64,000 nt of DNA, taken from the NCBI RefSeq assembly GCF_900116415.1, contig NZ_FPAP01000001.1, positions 62,001 through 126,000 on the forward strand, read 5' to 3'. The stretch is from Chryseobacterium formosense. GTDB lineage: Bacteria; Bacteroidota; Bacteroidia; Flavobacteriales; Weeksellaceae. The notes under the pieces are model-generated. The model ran no database searches. It was given only the letters and a program-made list of their open reading frames with translations, and had not been told where the DNA came from. The translations under genes were made by a program, and so were the position numbers. Positions 54,168-63,456 of the stretch are shown here, in pieces (positions within the stretch are counted from its first letter, which is position 1; the number at the start of each line of letters is the position of its first letter).

Positions 54168-55052
54168 TTATTTTTTCTTTGTGACCTTATCATAAATATT
54201 GTGGATCAATCCATCCGCAACCGAAATTTTAGGGACAAAAATTCTTGTAATTTCAGACCAGGTCATGATATTGTTATAGATTTTTAACGCATGAGCCAAT
54301 ACATCTGCACGATCCTGTCTGAAATTATATTTAGTCATTCTTTCGTCTACGGTAAGTGCGCTGATTTCTTTGTAGATTTTTTTCAGATACGTTGCAGACA
54401 TGGGTTTTCCGTCTTTGGTTTTGCTCATCGAAAAGGCTTTATTGATGTTTCCTCCTGAACCAATCGCAACAATAGGTTTTTTGCTGTTGATATTTTTTCG
54501 GATTTCTTCTTTCATTTCTTTCCAGTTGTCTTCGGTTACCAGATCATTAAGCAATCTGATGGTTCCGATATTGAAAGATCTTTCATAAAGCATTTTTCCG
54601 TTTTCGTAGAAAGTAAGCTCTGTAGAACCACCACCTACATCTACATAAAGGTAAGCGAAATCCTTGTCAAGCCCTTCTGCAACATGATTTTCATAAACCA
54701 GAGTAGCTTCTTCGTCACCGGAAATAATCTCGATGTCGATGTCTGATGATGCTTTTACGTTTTTAATGATTTCTTGTCCGTTTGCAGCGTCACGCATTGC
54801 ACTGGTTGCACAGGCGCGATAATGTTCAACTTTATAAATTTTCATCAGATCACTGAATATTTTCATAGAGTCGAGCACCATTTTTTCTCTTTCTATACCT
54901 ATTTTACCAAGGGTAAAAACATCCATACCCAATCTCAGAGGAATTCGTAAAAGATTAAGCTTAATAAACTCAGGTTCTCCGTTCTGGATTTTTACTTCGT
55001 TTATTAAAAGTCTGGCTGCATTACTTCCTATGTCTATCGCTGCAATGATCAT
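54168..55052 (-). CDS. ppx: Exopolyphosphatase / pppGpp phosphatase family protein
   Basis: A 294-residue Ppx/GppA family protein of the actin-like ATPase fold. MIIAAIDIGSNAARLLINEV is the first phosphate-binding motif, ATSAMRDAANGQE follows, and YVDVGGGSTELTFYENG is the second. It lacks the C-terminal HD-like domain of E. coli Ppx and corresponds to the short bacterial form. It lies 99 bases after ppk1 in the same direction, so polyphosphate synthesis and breakdown are linked. Confidence 0.9.
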   Translation of the reverse strand: MIIAAIDIGSNAARLLINEVKIQNGEPEFIKLNLLRIPLRLGMDVFTLGKIGIEREKMVLDSMKIFSDLMKIYKVEHYRACATSAMRDAANGQEIIKNVKASSDIDIEIISGDEEATLVYENHVAEGLDKDFAYLYVDVGGGSTELTFYENGKMLYERSFNIGTIRLLNDLVTEDNWKEMKEEIRKNINSKKPIVAIGSGGNINKAFSMSKTKDGKPMSATYLKKIYKEISALTVDERMTKYNFRQDRADVLAHALKIYNNIMTWSEITRIFVPKISVADGLIHNIYDKVTKKK

Positions 55053-55151
55053 TGTAAGTATGGTTTATTTATTCAGTAAAATATTTAAATTTCAATTCCG
55101 AAATTTACGAAAATTATTCTCCAATTAAAGTTTCGTTCTTTTTCTGATGTT

Positions 55152-57224
55152 CTATTTTTTGCTTGCCTTAGCTTTTAAATATCGGTAAGTTTCAATCTGT
55201 GAACGACATGTTTTCTGGTCATTACGGATGTATTCGTTGCTTAATTTTTTATCTAAAATTCTTGCCTTAACATTATCGCTAAGTTGAATATCCAAAATGT
55301 CTTTGATTTCTTTTTTTAAATTTTTATCGGTTATTTTTGCGGCAGCTTCAATTCGGTAATCAAGATTTCTGGTCATCCAGTCGGCTGAAGAGATGTAGAT
55401 GTCTTCAGAACCTTTATTATAAAAATACATAACTCTGGCGTGTTCCAAATATTCATCGACAATACTTATTGCTTTTATTTTCTCCTTGAAATCTTTCTGG
55501 TTGACTGCGCAGTAAATTCCACGAACAATCATTCTGATAACAACGCCAGCTTCGGCCGCTTCGTATAATTTTGTGATTAAAGCACGATCACTTACAGAGT
55601 TGGCTTTTATAATCATTTCTGCTTTTCTTCCGGCTTTGGCTTCCTCAATCTCCTTATCGATATGATGTACAATTTTATCACGCATAAACTGTGGACAAAC
55701 CACTAGATTCTTGCAGGTTTTTAAAACTGATATATAATCTTCTTTCGGTTTTCTAAGAACATTAAAAACTTTGTTGATGTCTGCCATAATTCCACGGTCA
55801 GAGGTCATAATGAGATGATCGCCGTAGATTCTTGCTGTTTTTTCGTTGAAATTTCCGGTACTCACAAAACCATATTGAAGGGTTTTGTTGTTCGCTCTTT
55901 TTTTTATGACACAGAGTTTCGCATGTACTTTTTTATCTGGAATTCCTGTAAGAACGGTAATTCCTTCAGGTTCAAACATTTCTTTCCACATCAGGTTTGA
56001 TTCTTCATCAAATCTCGCCTGAAGCTCCAGCATGACGGTTACTTCTTTTCCGTTTCTGGCCGCATAGATTAATGCATTACTGATTTTCGAATTGCTTGCG
56101 AGACGATATGCAGTGATCTGAATAGATTTCACATCCGGATCCATTGCTGCTTCTCTCAAAAGATCGATCACAGGAGTATAGGTATGATAAGGGAATGTCA
56201 AAAGGACATCGTGTTTTAAAATAACATCGGTTACTCTCTCTCCATGCTCAAAAGCCTGGTGTGTAAAAGAAGTTCTTTCTACCGGTCTCTCATATTTTTC
56301 AAAAACATCAGGGAAATCCATAAAATGTTTGAAATTGTGAATTTTACCTCCGGGAATAATGCTGTCTTTTTTACTTAAATTTAACTTTCGGATAAGAAGT
56401 TCGAGCAAAGCTTTATCCATATCCTTATCGAATACGAATCGGGTAGGCTTTCCTTTTCTACGGTTTTTTAGTCCTTTTTCTATTTTTTCTGCCAGATTGG
56501 TTTTGATATCGTTATCAATATCCATTTCGGCATCTTTGGTTACTTTAAATGCATTTGCTGCAAATTCGTCATAGCCAAAATAAGAGAAAATATGTGGCAG
56601 ATTGAAGGTGATCACATCTTCCAGAAGCATCACATTTTTTTCTTCTGGATCTTCTGTTGGTAAAAGAACGAATCTCCCTACAAAACGGGACGGGATTTCT
56701 ATGATGGCGTAATTGCTGTGATAATTCCAGTCTTTTTTTCTCATGGCAACACCCAGATAAAGACTTTTGTCTCTCATGTAGGGCATGGGTGTGTTTTCAT
56801 GCAAAAGGATCGGTATGACGTTGGCTTCTACTGTTTCATCAAAATATTGTCTTACAAATTCTTTTTGTTTTGAGCTTAAATTTTTAGAAGTTTTTATATA
56901 GACATTATGCTCTGCCATTTCACTCTGGATTTTTTTCCAGGTTCTGTCGAAATCATGCTGTTGCGTGATAACGGTGTCATTTATTTTCTGAAGAATTTTT
57001 GAAGGGGGTTGATAAAAAGATTCGGCAAGTACTTTTTCCTTAAAATCCATGGCACGCTTTAGACCTGCAACACGCACCCTGAAAAACTCGTCTAGATTAT
57101 TGGAGAAAATCCCGAGAAAACGAATTCTGAGATGAAGCGGCACGTTTTCGTCCATTGCTTCCTGCAAAACTCTTTCGTTGAATGATAACCATGTGATATC
57201 TCTGGGATTGAAATGTAATGACAT
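55152..57224 (-). CDS. ppk1: Polyphosphate kinase 1
   Basis: PPK1 makes inorganic polyphosphate from ATP. The 690-residue protein has the N-terminal domain (ITWLSFNERVLQEA), the head domain, and two catalytic C-terminal domains. The autophosphorylated His lies in KVHAKLCVIKKR, and TYRLASNSKISNALIYAARNGKEVTV and DWMTRNLDYRIEAA are family signatures. A minus-strand TATTTTTG (57249-57242), 17 bases upstream, is a likely -7 box. Confidence 0.95.
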   Translation of the reverse strand: MSLHFNPRDITWLSFNERVLQEAMDENVPLHLRIRFLGIFSNNLDEFFRVRVAGLKRAMDFKEKVLAESFYQPPSKILQKINDTVITQQHDFDRTWKKIQSEMAEHNVYIKTSKNLSSKQKEFVRQYFDETVEANVIPILLHENTPMPYMRDKSLYLGVAMRKKDWNYHSNYAIIEIPSRFVGRFVLLPTEDPEEKNVMLLEDVITFNLPHIFSYFGYDEFAANAFKVTKDAEMDIDNDIKTNLAEKIEKGLKNRRKGKPTRFVFDKDMDKALLELLIRKLNLSKKDSIIPGGKIHNFKHFMDFPDVFEKYERPVERTSFTHQAFEHGERVTDVILKHDVLLTFPYHTYTPVIDLLREAAMDPDVKSIQITAYRLASNSKISNALIYAARNGKEVTVMLELQARFDEESNLMWKEMFEPEGITVLTGIPDKKVHAKLCVIKKRANNKTLQYGFVSTGNFNEKTARIYGDHLIMTSDRGIMADINKVFNVLRKPKEDYISVLKTCKNLVVCPQFMRDKIVHHIDKEIEEAKAGRKAEMIIKANSVSDRALITKLYEAAEAGVVIRMIVRGIYCAVNQKDFKEKIKAISIVDEYLEHARVMYFYNKGSEDIYISSADWMTRNLDYRIEAAAKITDKNLKKEIKDILDIQLSDNVKARILDKKLSNEYIRNDQKTCRSQIETYRYLKAKASKK

Positions 57225-57241
57225 ATTTGTGTAAAATTTAT

Positions 57242-57249
57242 CAAAAATA
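57242..57249 (-). promoter_or_regulatory. Putative -7 box for ppk1-ppx
   Basis: TATTTTTG on the minus strand matches TAnnTTTG, 17 bases before the ppk1 ATG; no good -33 element is seen. Confidence 0.5.
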
Positions 57250-57323
57250 GTAAATATTAGGCATGAACGATTTAAGCCAATGTTAATCTTTTTATTACTT
57301 ACTCATATTCAACTTAAATTAAT

Positions 57324-57331
57324 TAAATTTG
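57324..57331 (+). promoter_or_regulatory. Putative -7 box for the M43 protease gene
   Basis: TAAATTTG matches TAnnTTTG and ends 11 bases before the ATG at 57343, so the leader would be very short. Confidence 0.5.
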
Positions 57332-57342
57332 GGAAAAAAATA

Positions 57343-58623
57343 ATGAGAAAGTACTTTATCCTTTTAGCTGCAGCATTTGGCTTTGTAGCGAGTGCACAGC
57401 AAGTAAGATGTAATTTTGATGAGAAATGGAACGAGTTTGCAAAGAAGCACCCTGAAGCGGGGCTTAAGCACAAGCAAATGGCAGAATTTATTTCTAAATC
57501 TGAAAATATTGCTCCTTACTTTAAGAACGGACAGACCGTAGTTACTATTCCGGTAGTTGTTCACGTTCTTTACAAAACTCCAACGCAAAATATTTCTGAT
57601 GCGCAGATTTTATCTCAATTGGCAGTGTTGAATAATGATTTCAGAAAACTTAATGCTGATTTTTCAACAGTGGTTCCTGCAGCATTTCAATCTGCTGCTG
57701 CTGATTTGGAGATCAACTTTTGTTTAGCTACTAAAGATGTTAACGGAAATCCTACCACAGGAATTATAAGAAAATCGGTAGGAAGTAATTTTCTTTTCGA
57801 TGATAATTATTTTAGTGCAGCAAATGGTGGAGATGCTGCTTGGAATACAACAAAATATTTAAATATTTGGGTGGGTGCATTTACAGATACAGACCTATTA
57901 GGTTGGGCTTATCCTCCAGCTGCTGCTGGATACGCTAATGATGGTTTGTGTATTGCATATCAGGTTTTTGGTACAACTGGTACTGCAGGAGAGTTTCCTT
58001 ATACAACATACAACAAAGGAAGAACGGCAACTCACGAAATTGGTCACTATTTTGGTTTAAACCATATTTGGGGTGAAGGAAATTTGCCAAGTATTCCTAA
58101 TCCTGCAGTTTGTGGTACAGCAGGATGGAGTGATGGCTGTGCAGATACTCCGGCTACTTACTTTGCTTATTTTGGCACACCAACTTATCCGAATAATCAG
58201 TATACCTGTACAAACACGACTAATGGAGCTATGTTTATGAATTACATGGATTATGTGGATGACGTTGCAATGGCTATGTTTACAAATAATCAGAAAACAA
58301 TTACGCAAAATGTATTGTCGTCACAAAGAGCAAGTCTTTTAAACTCAAATGCATGTACATTTTTATCAGTAAATGAAGTTGAAAAAGCGGGTTCTATAAA
58401 TGTGTTTCCAAATCCTACAACTCAGTATATTTCTATAGCTTCACCATTTGTAGCTATCAATGAAGTAGAAATCTTCAATGCAGAAGGAAGATTGGTTAAA
58501 AAGTCTATTATCAAAAATGAAACCGATAAAATTAATGTAGCAGATTTTGCTTCAGGAGTATATTATGTAAGAACTTATAGTGGTAAAGATTTTATCAAGT
58601 CTATGAAGTTTATCAAAAAATAA
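57343..58623 (+). CDS. Secreted M43-family zinc metalloprotease with T9SS tail
   Basis: A 426-residue cytophagalysin/pappalysin-like protease. After a signal peptide (MRKYFILLAAAFGFVASAQ) and a propeptide, the catalytic domain has the zinc site H231-E232-H235-H241 in HEIGHYFGLNH and the Met-turn in MNYMDYVDD. The C-terminal T9SS domain starts INVFPNPTTQYISI and ends SMKFIKK. It is thus exported across the outer membrane. The in-frame TTG at 57280 would give a poor signal peptide and lies upstream of the -7 box; ATG 57343 is preferred. Confidence 0.93.
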   Translation: MRKYFILLAAAFGFVASAQQVRCNFDEKWNEFAKKHPEAGLKHKQMAEFISKSENIAPYFKNGQTVVTIPVVVHVLYKTPTQNISDAQILSQLAVLNNDFRKLNADFSTVVPAAFQSAAADLEINFCLATKDVNGNPTTGIIRKSVGSNFLFDDNYFSAANGGDAAWNTTKYLNIWVGAFTDTDLLGWAYPPAAAGYANDGLCIAYQVFGTTGTAGEFPYTTYNKGRTATHEIGHYFGLNHIWGEGNLPSIPNPAVCGTAGWSDGCADTPATYFAYFGTPTYPNNQYTCTNTTNGAMFMNYMDYVDDVAMAMFTNNQKTITQNVLSSQRASLLNSNACTFLSVNEVEKAGSINVFPNPTTQYISIASPFVAINEVEIFNAEGRLVKKSIIKNETDKINVADFASGVYYVRTYSGKDFIKSMKFIKK

Positions 58624-58651
58624 GTGAAAATTTTTCTAAATATTTCAATTT

Positions 58652-58680
58652 AAAACCTCGATTTAATCGGGGTTTTATTT
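58652..58680 (+). terminator. Terminator after the M43 protease gene
   Basis: An 11-bp stem with one T-G pair (58652-58662 with 58666-58676), loop TTA, then a T-rich run. Confidence 0.82.
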
Positions 58681-58686
58681 TTATTA

Positions 58687-58727
58687 TGTCATTTTGTCAC
58701 AAAAAAATAATTGGTACAAATATTGAG
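58687..58727 (+). promoter_or_regulatory. Candidate sigma-54-like promoter of dnaK
   Basis: TTGGTAC (58711-58717), 5 bases, TTGAG (58723-58727) has the GG and TTG spacing of the -24/-12 sigma-54 promoter. Two GTCA words (58688-58691 and 58696-58699) lie just upstream. No TAnnTTTG box and no CIRCE operator are seen in the 156-base gap before dnaK. Confidence 0.4.
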
Positions 58728-58779
58728 AAAATGAGATTGTACAATTAAAATTAAAAAATTAGAAAAAAATATAAAAATT

Positions 58780-60672
58780 ATGAGTAAAATAATTGGAATC
58801 GACTTAGGAACAACAAACTCTTGCGTTGCAGTAATGGAAGGTAAAGATCCTGTTGTAATTCCTAACGCAGAAGGTAAAAGAACAACGCCATCTATTGTAG
58901 CGTTTACAGAAGATGGTGAAAGAAAAGTAGGTGATCCTGCAAAAAGACAGGCGGTAACGAACCCTACAAAAACAGTTTATTCAATTAAAAGATTTATCGG
59001 AACTCATTTTAAAGACGATGCTTCTGAAATCTCAAGAGTACCTTATAAAGTGGTATCTGGACCGAATGATACGGTAAAAGTAAAAATCGACGACAGAGAA
59101 TACACTCCACAGGAAATCTCTGCAATGACGCTTCAGAAAATGAAGAAAACTGCTGAAGATTATCTTGGTCAGGAAGTAACGAGAGCGGTAATCACTGTTC
59201 CTGCATACTTTAACGATGCACAAAGACAAGCTACTAAAGAAGCTGGTGAAATTGCCGGTCTTAAAGTAGAAAGAATTATCAATGAACCTACTGCTGCTGC
59301 GCTAGCTTACGGTCTTGATAAAAATCATAAAGATCAGAAAATCGCTGTATATGACCTTGGTGGTGGTACTTTCGATATTTCTATTCTTGATTTAGGTGAT
59401 GGTGTATTCGAAGTATTGTCTACAAACGGAGATACACACTTAGGAGGTGATGACTTTGATGATGTAATCATCAACTGGATGGCTGATGAATTCAAAGCTG
59501 AAGAAGGTGTTGAGTTGAAATCTGATGCAATTGCATTACAAAGATTGAAAGAAGCTGCTGAAAAAGCAAAAATCGAATTATCTTCTTCTCCACAAACTGA
59601 AATCAACCTTCCATATATTACCGCTACAGCTACAGGTCCAAAACACTTAGTGAAGACTTTAACGAAAGCTAAATTTGAGCAATTAGCTTCTGATTTAGTA
59701 AGAAGATCAATGGAGCCGGTTGCTAAAGCATTGAAAGATGCAGGTTTATCAACTTCAGATATCGACGAAGTAATCTTGGTAGGTGGTTCTACAAGAATTC
59801 CGATCATCCAGGAAGAAGTAGAAAAATTCTTCGGTAAAAAACCTTCAAAAGGAGTTAACCCGGATGAGGTTGTAGCAATTGGTGCTGCGATCCAGGGAGG
59901 TGTATTGACCGGTGATGTAAAAGACGTTCTTTTATTAGATGTTACGCCACTTTCTTTAGGTATCGAAACAATGGGTTCTGTTTTCACTAAATTAATTGAA
60001 GCGAACACGACGATTCCAACTAAAAAATCTGAAGTATTCTCTACAGCTTCTGACAATCAGCCGGCTGTAAGCATCAGAGTAGGGCAGGGTGAAAGATCAA
60101 TGTTCAACGATAACAAAGAAATCGGTAGATTCGACCTTACAGATATTCCACCAGCGCCAAGAGGAGTTCCTCAGATCGAAGTTACTTTCGATATCGATGC
60201 AAACGGTATCCTAAGTGTTTCTGCTAAAGATAAAGGAACTGGTAAAGAGCAGTCTATCAAAATTCAGGCTTCTTCAGGTCTATCTGACGAAGAAATCGAA
60301 AGAATGAAGAAAGAAGCTCAGGAAAACTCTGCAGCAGATGCTAAGAGAAAAGAAGAAGTTGAAATTTTCAACAAAGCTGACGGATTGATCTTCCAGACTG
60401 AAAAACAATTGAAAGAATTCGGTGAGAAATTATCTGCTGACAAAAAAGCAGCGATCGAAGCAGCTCACGGAGAGTTAAAAACGGCTTTCGAAGGTAAAAA
60501 TGCAGATGATGTAAAAGCCAAAACAGAAGCTTTAGATGCAGCTTGGATGGCGGCTTCAGAAGAATTGTATGCAGCTGGTCAACAACCGGGTGCTGATGCA
60601 GGAGCTCAAAATCAAGGGAATGCAAACGGAGCTGAAGACGTTCAGGATGCAGATTTTGAAGAAGTGAAGTAA
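58780..60672 (+). CDS. dnaK: Molecular chaperone DnaK (Hsp70)
   Basis: A 630-residue Hsp70. The ATPase domain has [47 protein letters not shown] and the [14 protein letters not shown] motif. The linker reads [17 protein letters not shown], followed by the substrate-binding domain and a helical lid ending with the [20 protein letters not shown] tail and the conserved EEVK end. It assists protein folding with DnaJ and GrpE, which are not in this window. It is flanked by its own promoter region and a strong terminator. Confidence 0.97.
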   Translation: MSKIIGIDLGTTNSCVAVMEGKDPVVIPNAEGKRTTPSIVAFTEDGERKVGDPAKRQAVTNPTKTVYSIKRFIGTHFKDDASEISRVPYKVVSGPNDTVKVKIDDREYTPQEISAMTLQKMKKTAEDYLGQEVTRAVITVPAYFNDAQRQATKEAGEIAGLKVERIINEPTAAALAYGLDKNHKDQKIAVYDLGGGTFDISILDLGDGVFEVLSTNGDTHLGGDDFDDVIINWMADEFKAEEGVELKSDAIALQRLKEAAEKAKIELSSSPQTEINLPYITATATGPKHLVKTLTKAKFEQLASDLVRRSMEPVAKALKDAGLSTSDIDEVILVGGSTRIPIIQEEVEKFFGKKPSKGVNPDEVVAIGAAIQGGVLTGDVKDVLLLDVTPLSLGIETMGSVFTKLIEANTTIPTKKSEVFSTASDNQPAVSIRVGQGERSMFNDNKEIGRFDLTDIPPAPRGVPQIEVTFDIDANGILSVSAKDKGTGKEQSIKIQASSGLSDEEIERMKKEAQENSAADAKRKEEVEIFNKADGLIFQTEKQLKEFGEKLSADKKAAIEAAHGELKTAFEGKNADDVKAKTEALDAAWMAASEELYAAGQQPGADAGAQNQGNANGAEDVQDADFEEVK

Positions 60673-60693
60673 TTTTCAATACATTATAATTAG

Positions 60694-60732
60694 AAACCGC
60701 TGTAAATTAAATTTTACAGCGGTTTTTTTGTT
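60694..60732 (+). terminator. Terminator after dnaK
   Basis: A perfect 13-bp stem (60694-60706 with 60713-60725) and a T7 run. The 219 bases from 60733 to the next ATG hold no further feature that could be supported. Confidence 0.9.
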
Positions 60733-60951
60733 TTAAATAAGAGCCATTCAAAAAATATCCCATTCAAAATTTTTTCTTATTACTAAAATAAAGGGGTAAA
60801 CACCCGCAGTTATATAGTGGTTTTCCTTGTCACTCTTCTTTGTGTTTCAAATAATTTTACATCATAATCTTATCAGAAAATTAACGAGAAATTCAACTCA
60901 AATTATTTTTTTCTGAAAGTTTAAATCACAACCAATTATAAAATTATTACT

Positions 60952-62178
60952 ATGAATCTAGAGGAGAAAAAACAATCACTCATCGATGCTGGCTGGAATC
61001 TTGAAAACCCTTTAACTGAGATTACACTGATTTTTGAAGGAAGATTTCAACGATTTCAGGATTTTTCTATTTATGAAAATCAACACGATAATCAGGCGTA
61101 TGAAGTACACGGAGCAATTTATCAGAAGTATTTAGAATTTAATGAAGCTACAGGAGATTTAGGTTTTCCAACATCCGACGAAATGGATAATTCTGAAATG
61201 GACGGCGGAAAAATGAGCATATTCCAATACGGAATAATTTACTGGACATCATATGATGGTGCATACGTGCAACTTTACCCACATTATGAGGAAGCAGATC
61301 TGCTTGACTGGCAAAAAGTACTTTCAGACAAAAATAATTATACTTCAGATGATATTTCGGTCGTGATAAATAACATCCGGGAGAAAAGAGATGCTATTAC
61401 AACTCATGTAAAATCTGTACCAAATGGGTTTGCTTTTTTTGGAAAATTTAATCCGAAACCTACAGCTATTGTCGCGGGAAGTATTGAAGAATGGATTTGG
61501 GAGGAAGTGAGCTCAGAAGGTTCTTTTGATTCGATAAACGCATATGATAATATGATTGTGACTTGGGGTAAAGGGATTTCAAAAATTCATATTCCGAAGA
61601 TTCTAAAGTCTATTTTCACCCAAAATCCTAATTTGGAAGAAGCTTTTAAATCAATAGGTGTTGCTGTAGATGAAAATAAAACTTTACTCGTTGTAGACAC
61701 CACAAATTCTGCAATTCTTACTAATGATGATGGTTTCAGACATATGAAATCGGATACTAAACTTATAGATTTTTTAGCAGATGTGGTTTCAAATCCCGAT
61801 TTTCAGGATGTAATTTGTAATGAGCAATGGAAGTTTGTAATGAATTTTGCTCCGGGACTTACAGGTCATGTTTCTGCAAACAACTGGTCTAAAGATGCTA
61901 CACAGCTAATGTTTCACTTCAGTTATTGGATGCCTGCAGCCGGTTGGATCGGAAATTCTTCGGCATATAAAGCAACCAATGGTGATCCCACAAAAATTAT
62001 TCTCACTTTTTATAAAAATCAGAAAGTTGCGAAAAATGATCTGGTAAAAAAACTGAAAATATTTGCAGGAAATTCTTTCAAAAAATACATAGCATTCGAT
62101 CAGTATCTCACCGAATTACCGGAAGACCAATGTGCAAAGTTTACAGATAATTCTACAACGTATTACGTTCCATTTTAA
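60952..62178 (+). CDS. LGFP-module protein with unknown, possibly lysozyme-like C-terminal domain
   Basis: A 408-residue protein with no signal peptide. Residues about 1-108 are an LGFP-like module (VHGAIYQKYLEF, DLGFPTSDEMDN, GGKMSIFQYGIIYW), shared with the next gene. Residues 110-408 are unlike the next protein. EVSSEGSFDSINAYDNMIVT (E189, then WGKG) is weakly like the Glu-containing motif of lysozyme/muramidase-type hydrolases, which is an inference only. The C-terminus (MFHFSYWMPAAGWIGNSSAY) is not recognised. LGFP repeats occur in envelope-associated proteins. The gene heads a three-gene series. Confidence 0.75.
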   Translation: MNLEEKKQSLIDAGWNLENPLTEITLIFEGRFQRFQDFSIYENQHDNQAYEVHGAIYQKYLEFNEATGDLGFPTSDEMDNSEMDGGKMSIFQYGIIYWTSYDGAYVQLYPHYEEADLLDWQKVLSDKNNYTSDDISVVINNIREKRDAITTHVKSVPNGFAFFGKFNPKPTAIVAGSIEEWIWEEVSSEGSFDSINAYDNMIVTWGKGISKIHIPKILKSIFTQNPNLEEAFKSIGVAVDENKTLLVVDTTNSAILTNDDGFRHMKSDTKLIDFLADVVSNPDFQDVICNEQWKFVMNFAPGLTGHVSANNWSKDATQLMFHFSYWMPAAGWIGNSSAYKATNGDPTKIILTFYKNQKVAKNDLVKKLKIFAGNSFKKYIAFDQYLTELPEDQCAKFTDNSTTYYVPF

Positions 62179-62191
62179 AAAAATATAAGTT

Positions 62192-63379
62192 ATGGATTTT
62201 AACGAAAAAATAGACCAGCTAAATGCAGGAGGTTTTTATGTCGGTGCATCTCTCGGTGAGGCAGAACTTATAGGAGATGGGTACAAAATGAGATTTGAAA
62301 ATGCAATTTTATATCAAAATTCGTTCTACGAAATTTTTGAAGTTCACGGCGCAATTTTGGGAAGATACATAGAACTTGGAGAAGCTATAAGTGAGTTGGG
62401 TTTTCCTACATCCGATGAGTTGGATAACTCTAATATTTCAGGTGGAAAATGGAATTCGTTTGATAACGGATACATTACATGGGATCCCAATTCCGGAGCA
62501 CAGGAAACAATCAATTCCAATGGAAATTCATCTTCCAACAATACATCCGGTGATTTGATTTCAAAGCTTCAGTCTGTTGCCGATTTTGCTTATACATTAC
62601 TTCAAATGCCTTTGGCAGATGCTAAAAATTTAATTTTTAAATCTGAAAACCCTTCTGATCCCAATAACTGGTGTGGCAATACTTTAGGGTATTTCTACAA
62701 AAAAGGAGGCGCATCGAAGAAGATTGTTAATACTTATTTTGCAGGGACATTAGGACTTTCTTCCTATGGCTCATACTATAAAATAGGTTTTGACGGAAAT
62801 TCGGGAGAGCTCGTAAAGTTCAGTAAGCCTTTAAAAATTCCAAAAATAGTTGCAGACGGAATTCCTGTTTCACTTGAAGATTATCATCAGCAAAGAGGAA
62901 TTGAGAGAAAAATAATTTTGTTTGATGAAATTCAGGCAGGAGGTTCATTAGATATTCTTCCCGGCGATATTGTCTTGTTTGATGGACGTAATAAAAGCGG
63001 TCCCGATCATATACAAATGGTCTATCAATGGGACGAAAACGATCGTACGCTCATTGTAATCGATGGTAACGGAGGAGGCTTTGCTTTGGACGGATATGGC
63101 ACAAATGCAGCAGACCCGAATGCTTCCGGAAATAATCAATCTAAAGACAACACTCTTAAAACGGATAAAATAAAAATTCTGGAAGACAAATTAGGAATAG
63201 GTGTTATTTACACAAATGATGGTGCGGCAGGAAGAGTAGGAATTACCTGTCATATCCTTACAAATGATCATCAGGTGAATCCTCCCGCTGAAAACACTTC
63301 GCTCCCTCATGCACGTGTTTGGGCAGTTATAAGACCTTCTCTGGCAGATTTTGAAGATCATGAATACACTTCTTTATAA
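62192..63379 (+). CDS. LGFP-module protein with CHAP/NlpC-like cysteine peptidase domain
   Basis: A 395-residue protein without signal peptide. Residues about 1-105 repeat the LGFP-like module of the upstream gene (VHGAILGRYIEL, ELGFPTSDELDN, GGKWNSFDNGYITW). A Ser/Asn-rich linker (about 107-119) leads to a domain with C161 (NNWCGNTLGYFYKKGGA), GDIVLFDGRN, H273 (GPDHIQMVYQ) and VIDGNGGG (N293). This C-H-N order is that of CHAP/NlpC-P60 peptidoglycan peptidases or amidases. It begins 13 bases after the upstream gene, so both are co-transcribed. The family assignment is by motif only. Confidence 0.75.
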   Translation: MDFNEKIDQLNAGGFYVGASLGEAELIGDGYKMRFENAILYQNSFYEIFEVHGAILGRYIELGEAISELGFPTSDELDNSNISGGKWNSFDNGYITWDPNSGAQETINSNGNSSSNNTSGDLISKLQSVADFAYTLLQMPLADAKNLIFKSENPSDPNNWCGNTLGYFYKKGGASKKIVNTYFAGTLGLSSYGSYYKIGFDGNSGELVKFSKPLKIPKIVADGIPVSLEDYHQQRGIERKIILFDEIQAGGSLDILPGDIVLFDGRNKSGPDHIQMVYQWDENDRTLIVIDGNGGGFALDGYGTNAADPNASGNNQSKDNTLKTDKIKILEDKLGIGVIYTNDGAAGRVGITCHILTNDHQVNPPAENTSLPHARVWAVIRPSLADFEDHEYTSL

Positions 63380-63456
63380 ATCACAAATATTAATAGGAAA
63401 CTAAGCTGAAAATCCGTAAAAGAGTAAGCGCAATAACAATTTTAAAACTTAATACA

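Noticed and set aside
58624..58779. CIRCE (HrcA) operator upstream of dnaK
   Set aside because: No TTAGCACTC-type inverted repeat is present in the gap.
59334..60056. A 240-codon minus-strand open frame inside dnaK
   Set aside because: It lies entirely antisense to a highly conserved dnaK region and is explained by dnaK codon usage; it has no recognisable domain.
60952..63379. LGFP-module proteins considered as T9SS cargo
   Set aside because: Neither has a signal peptide or a C-terminal sorting domain.
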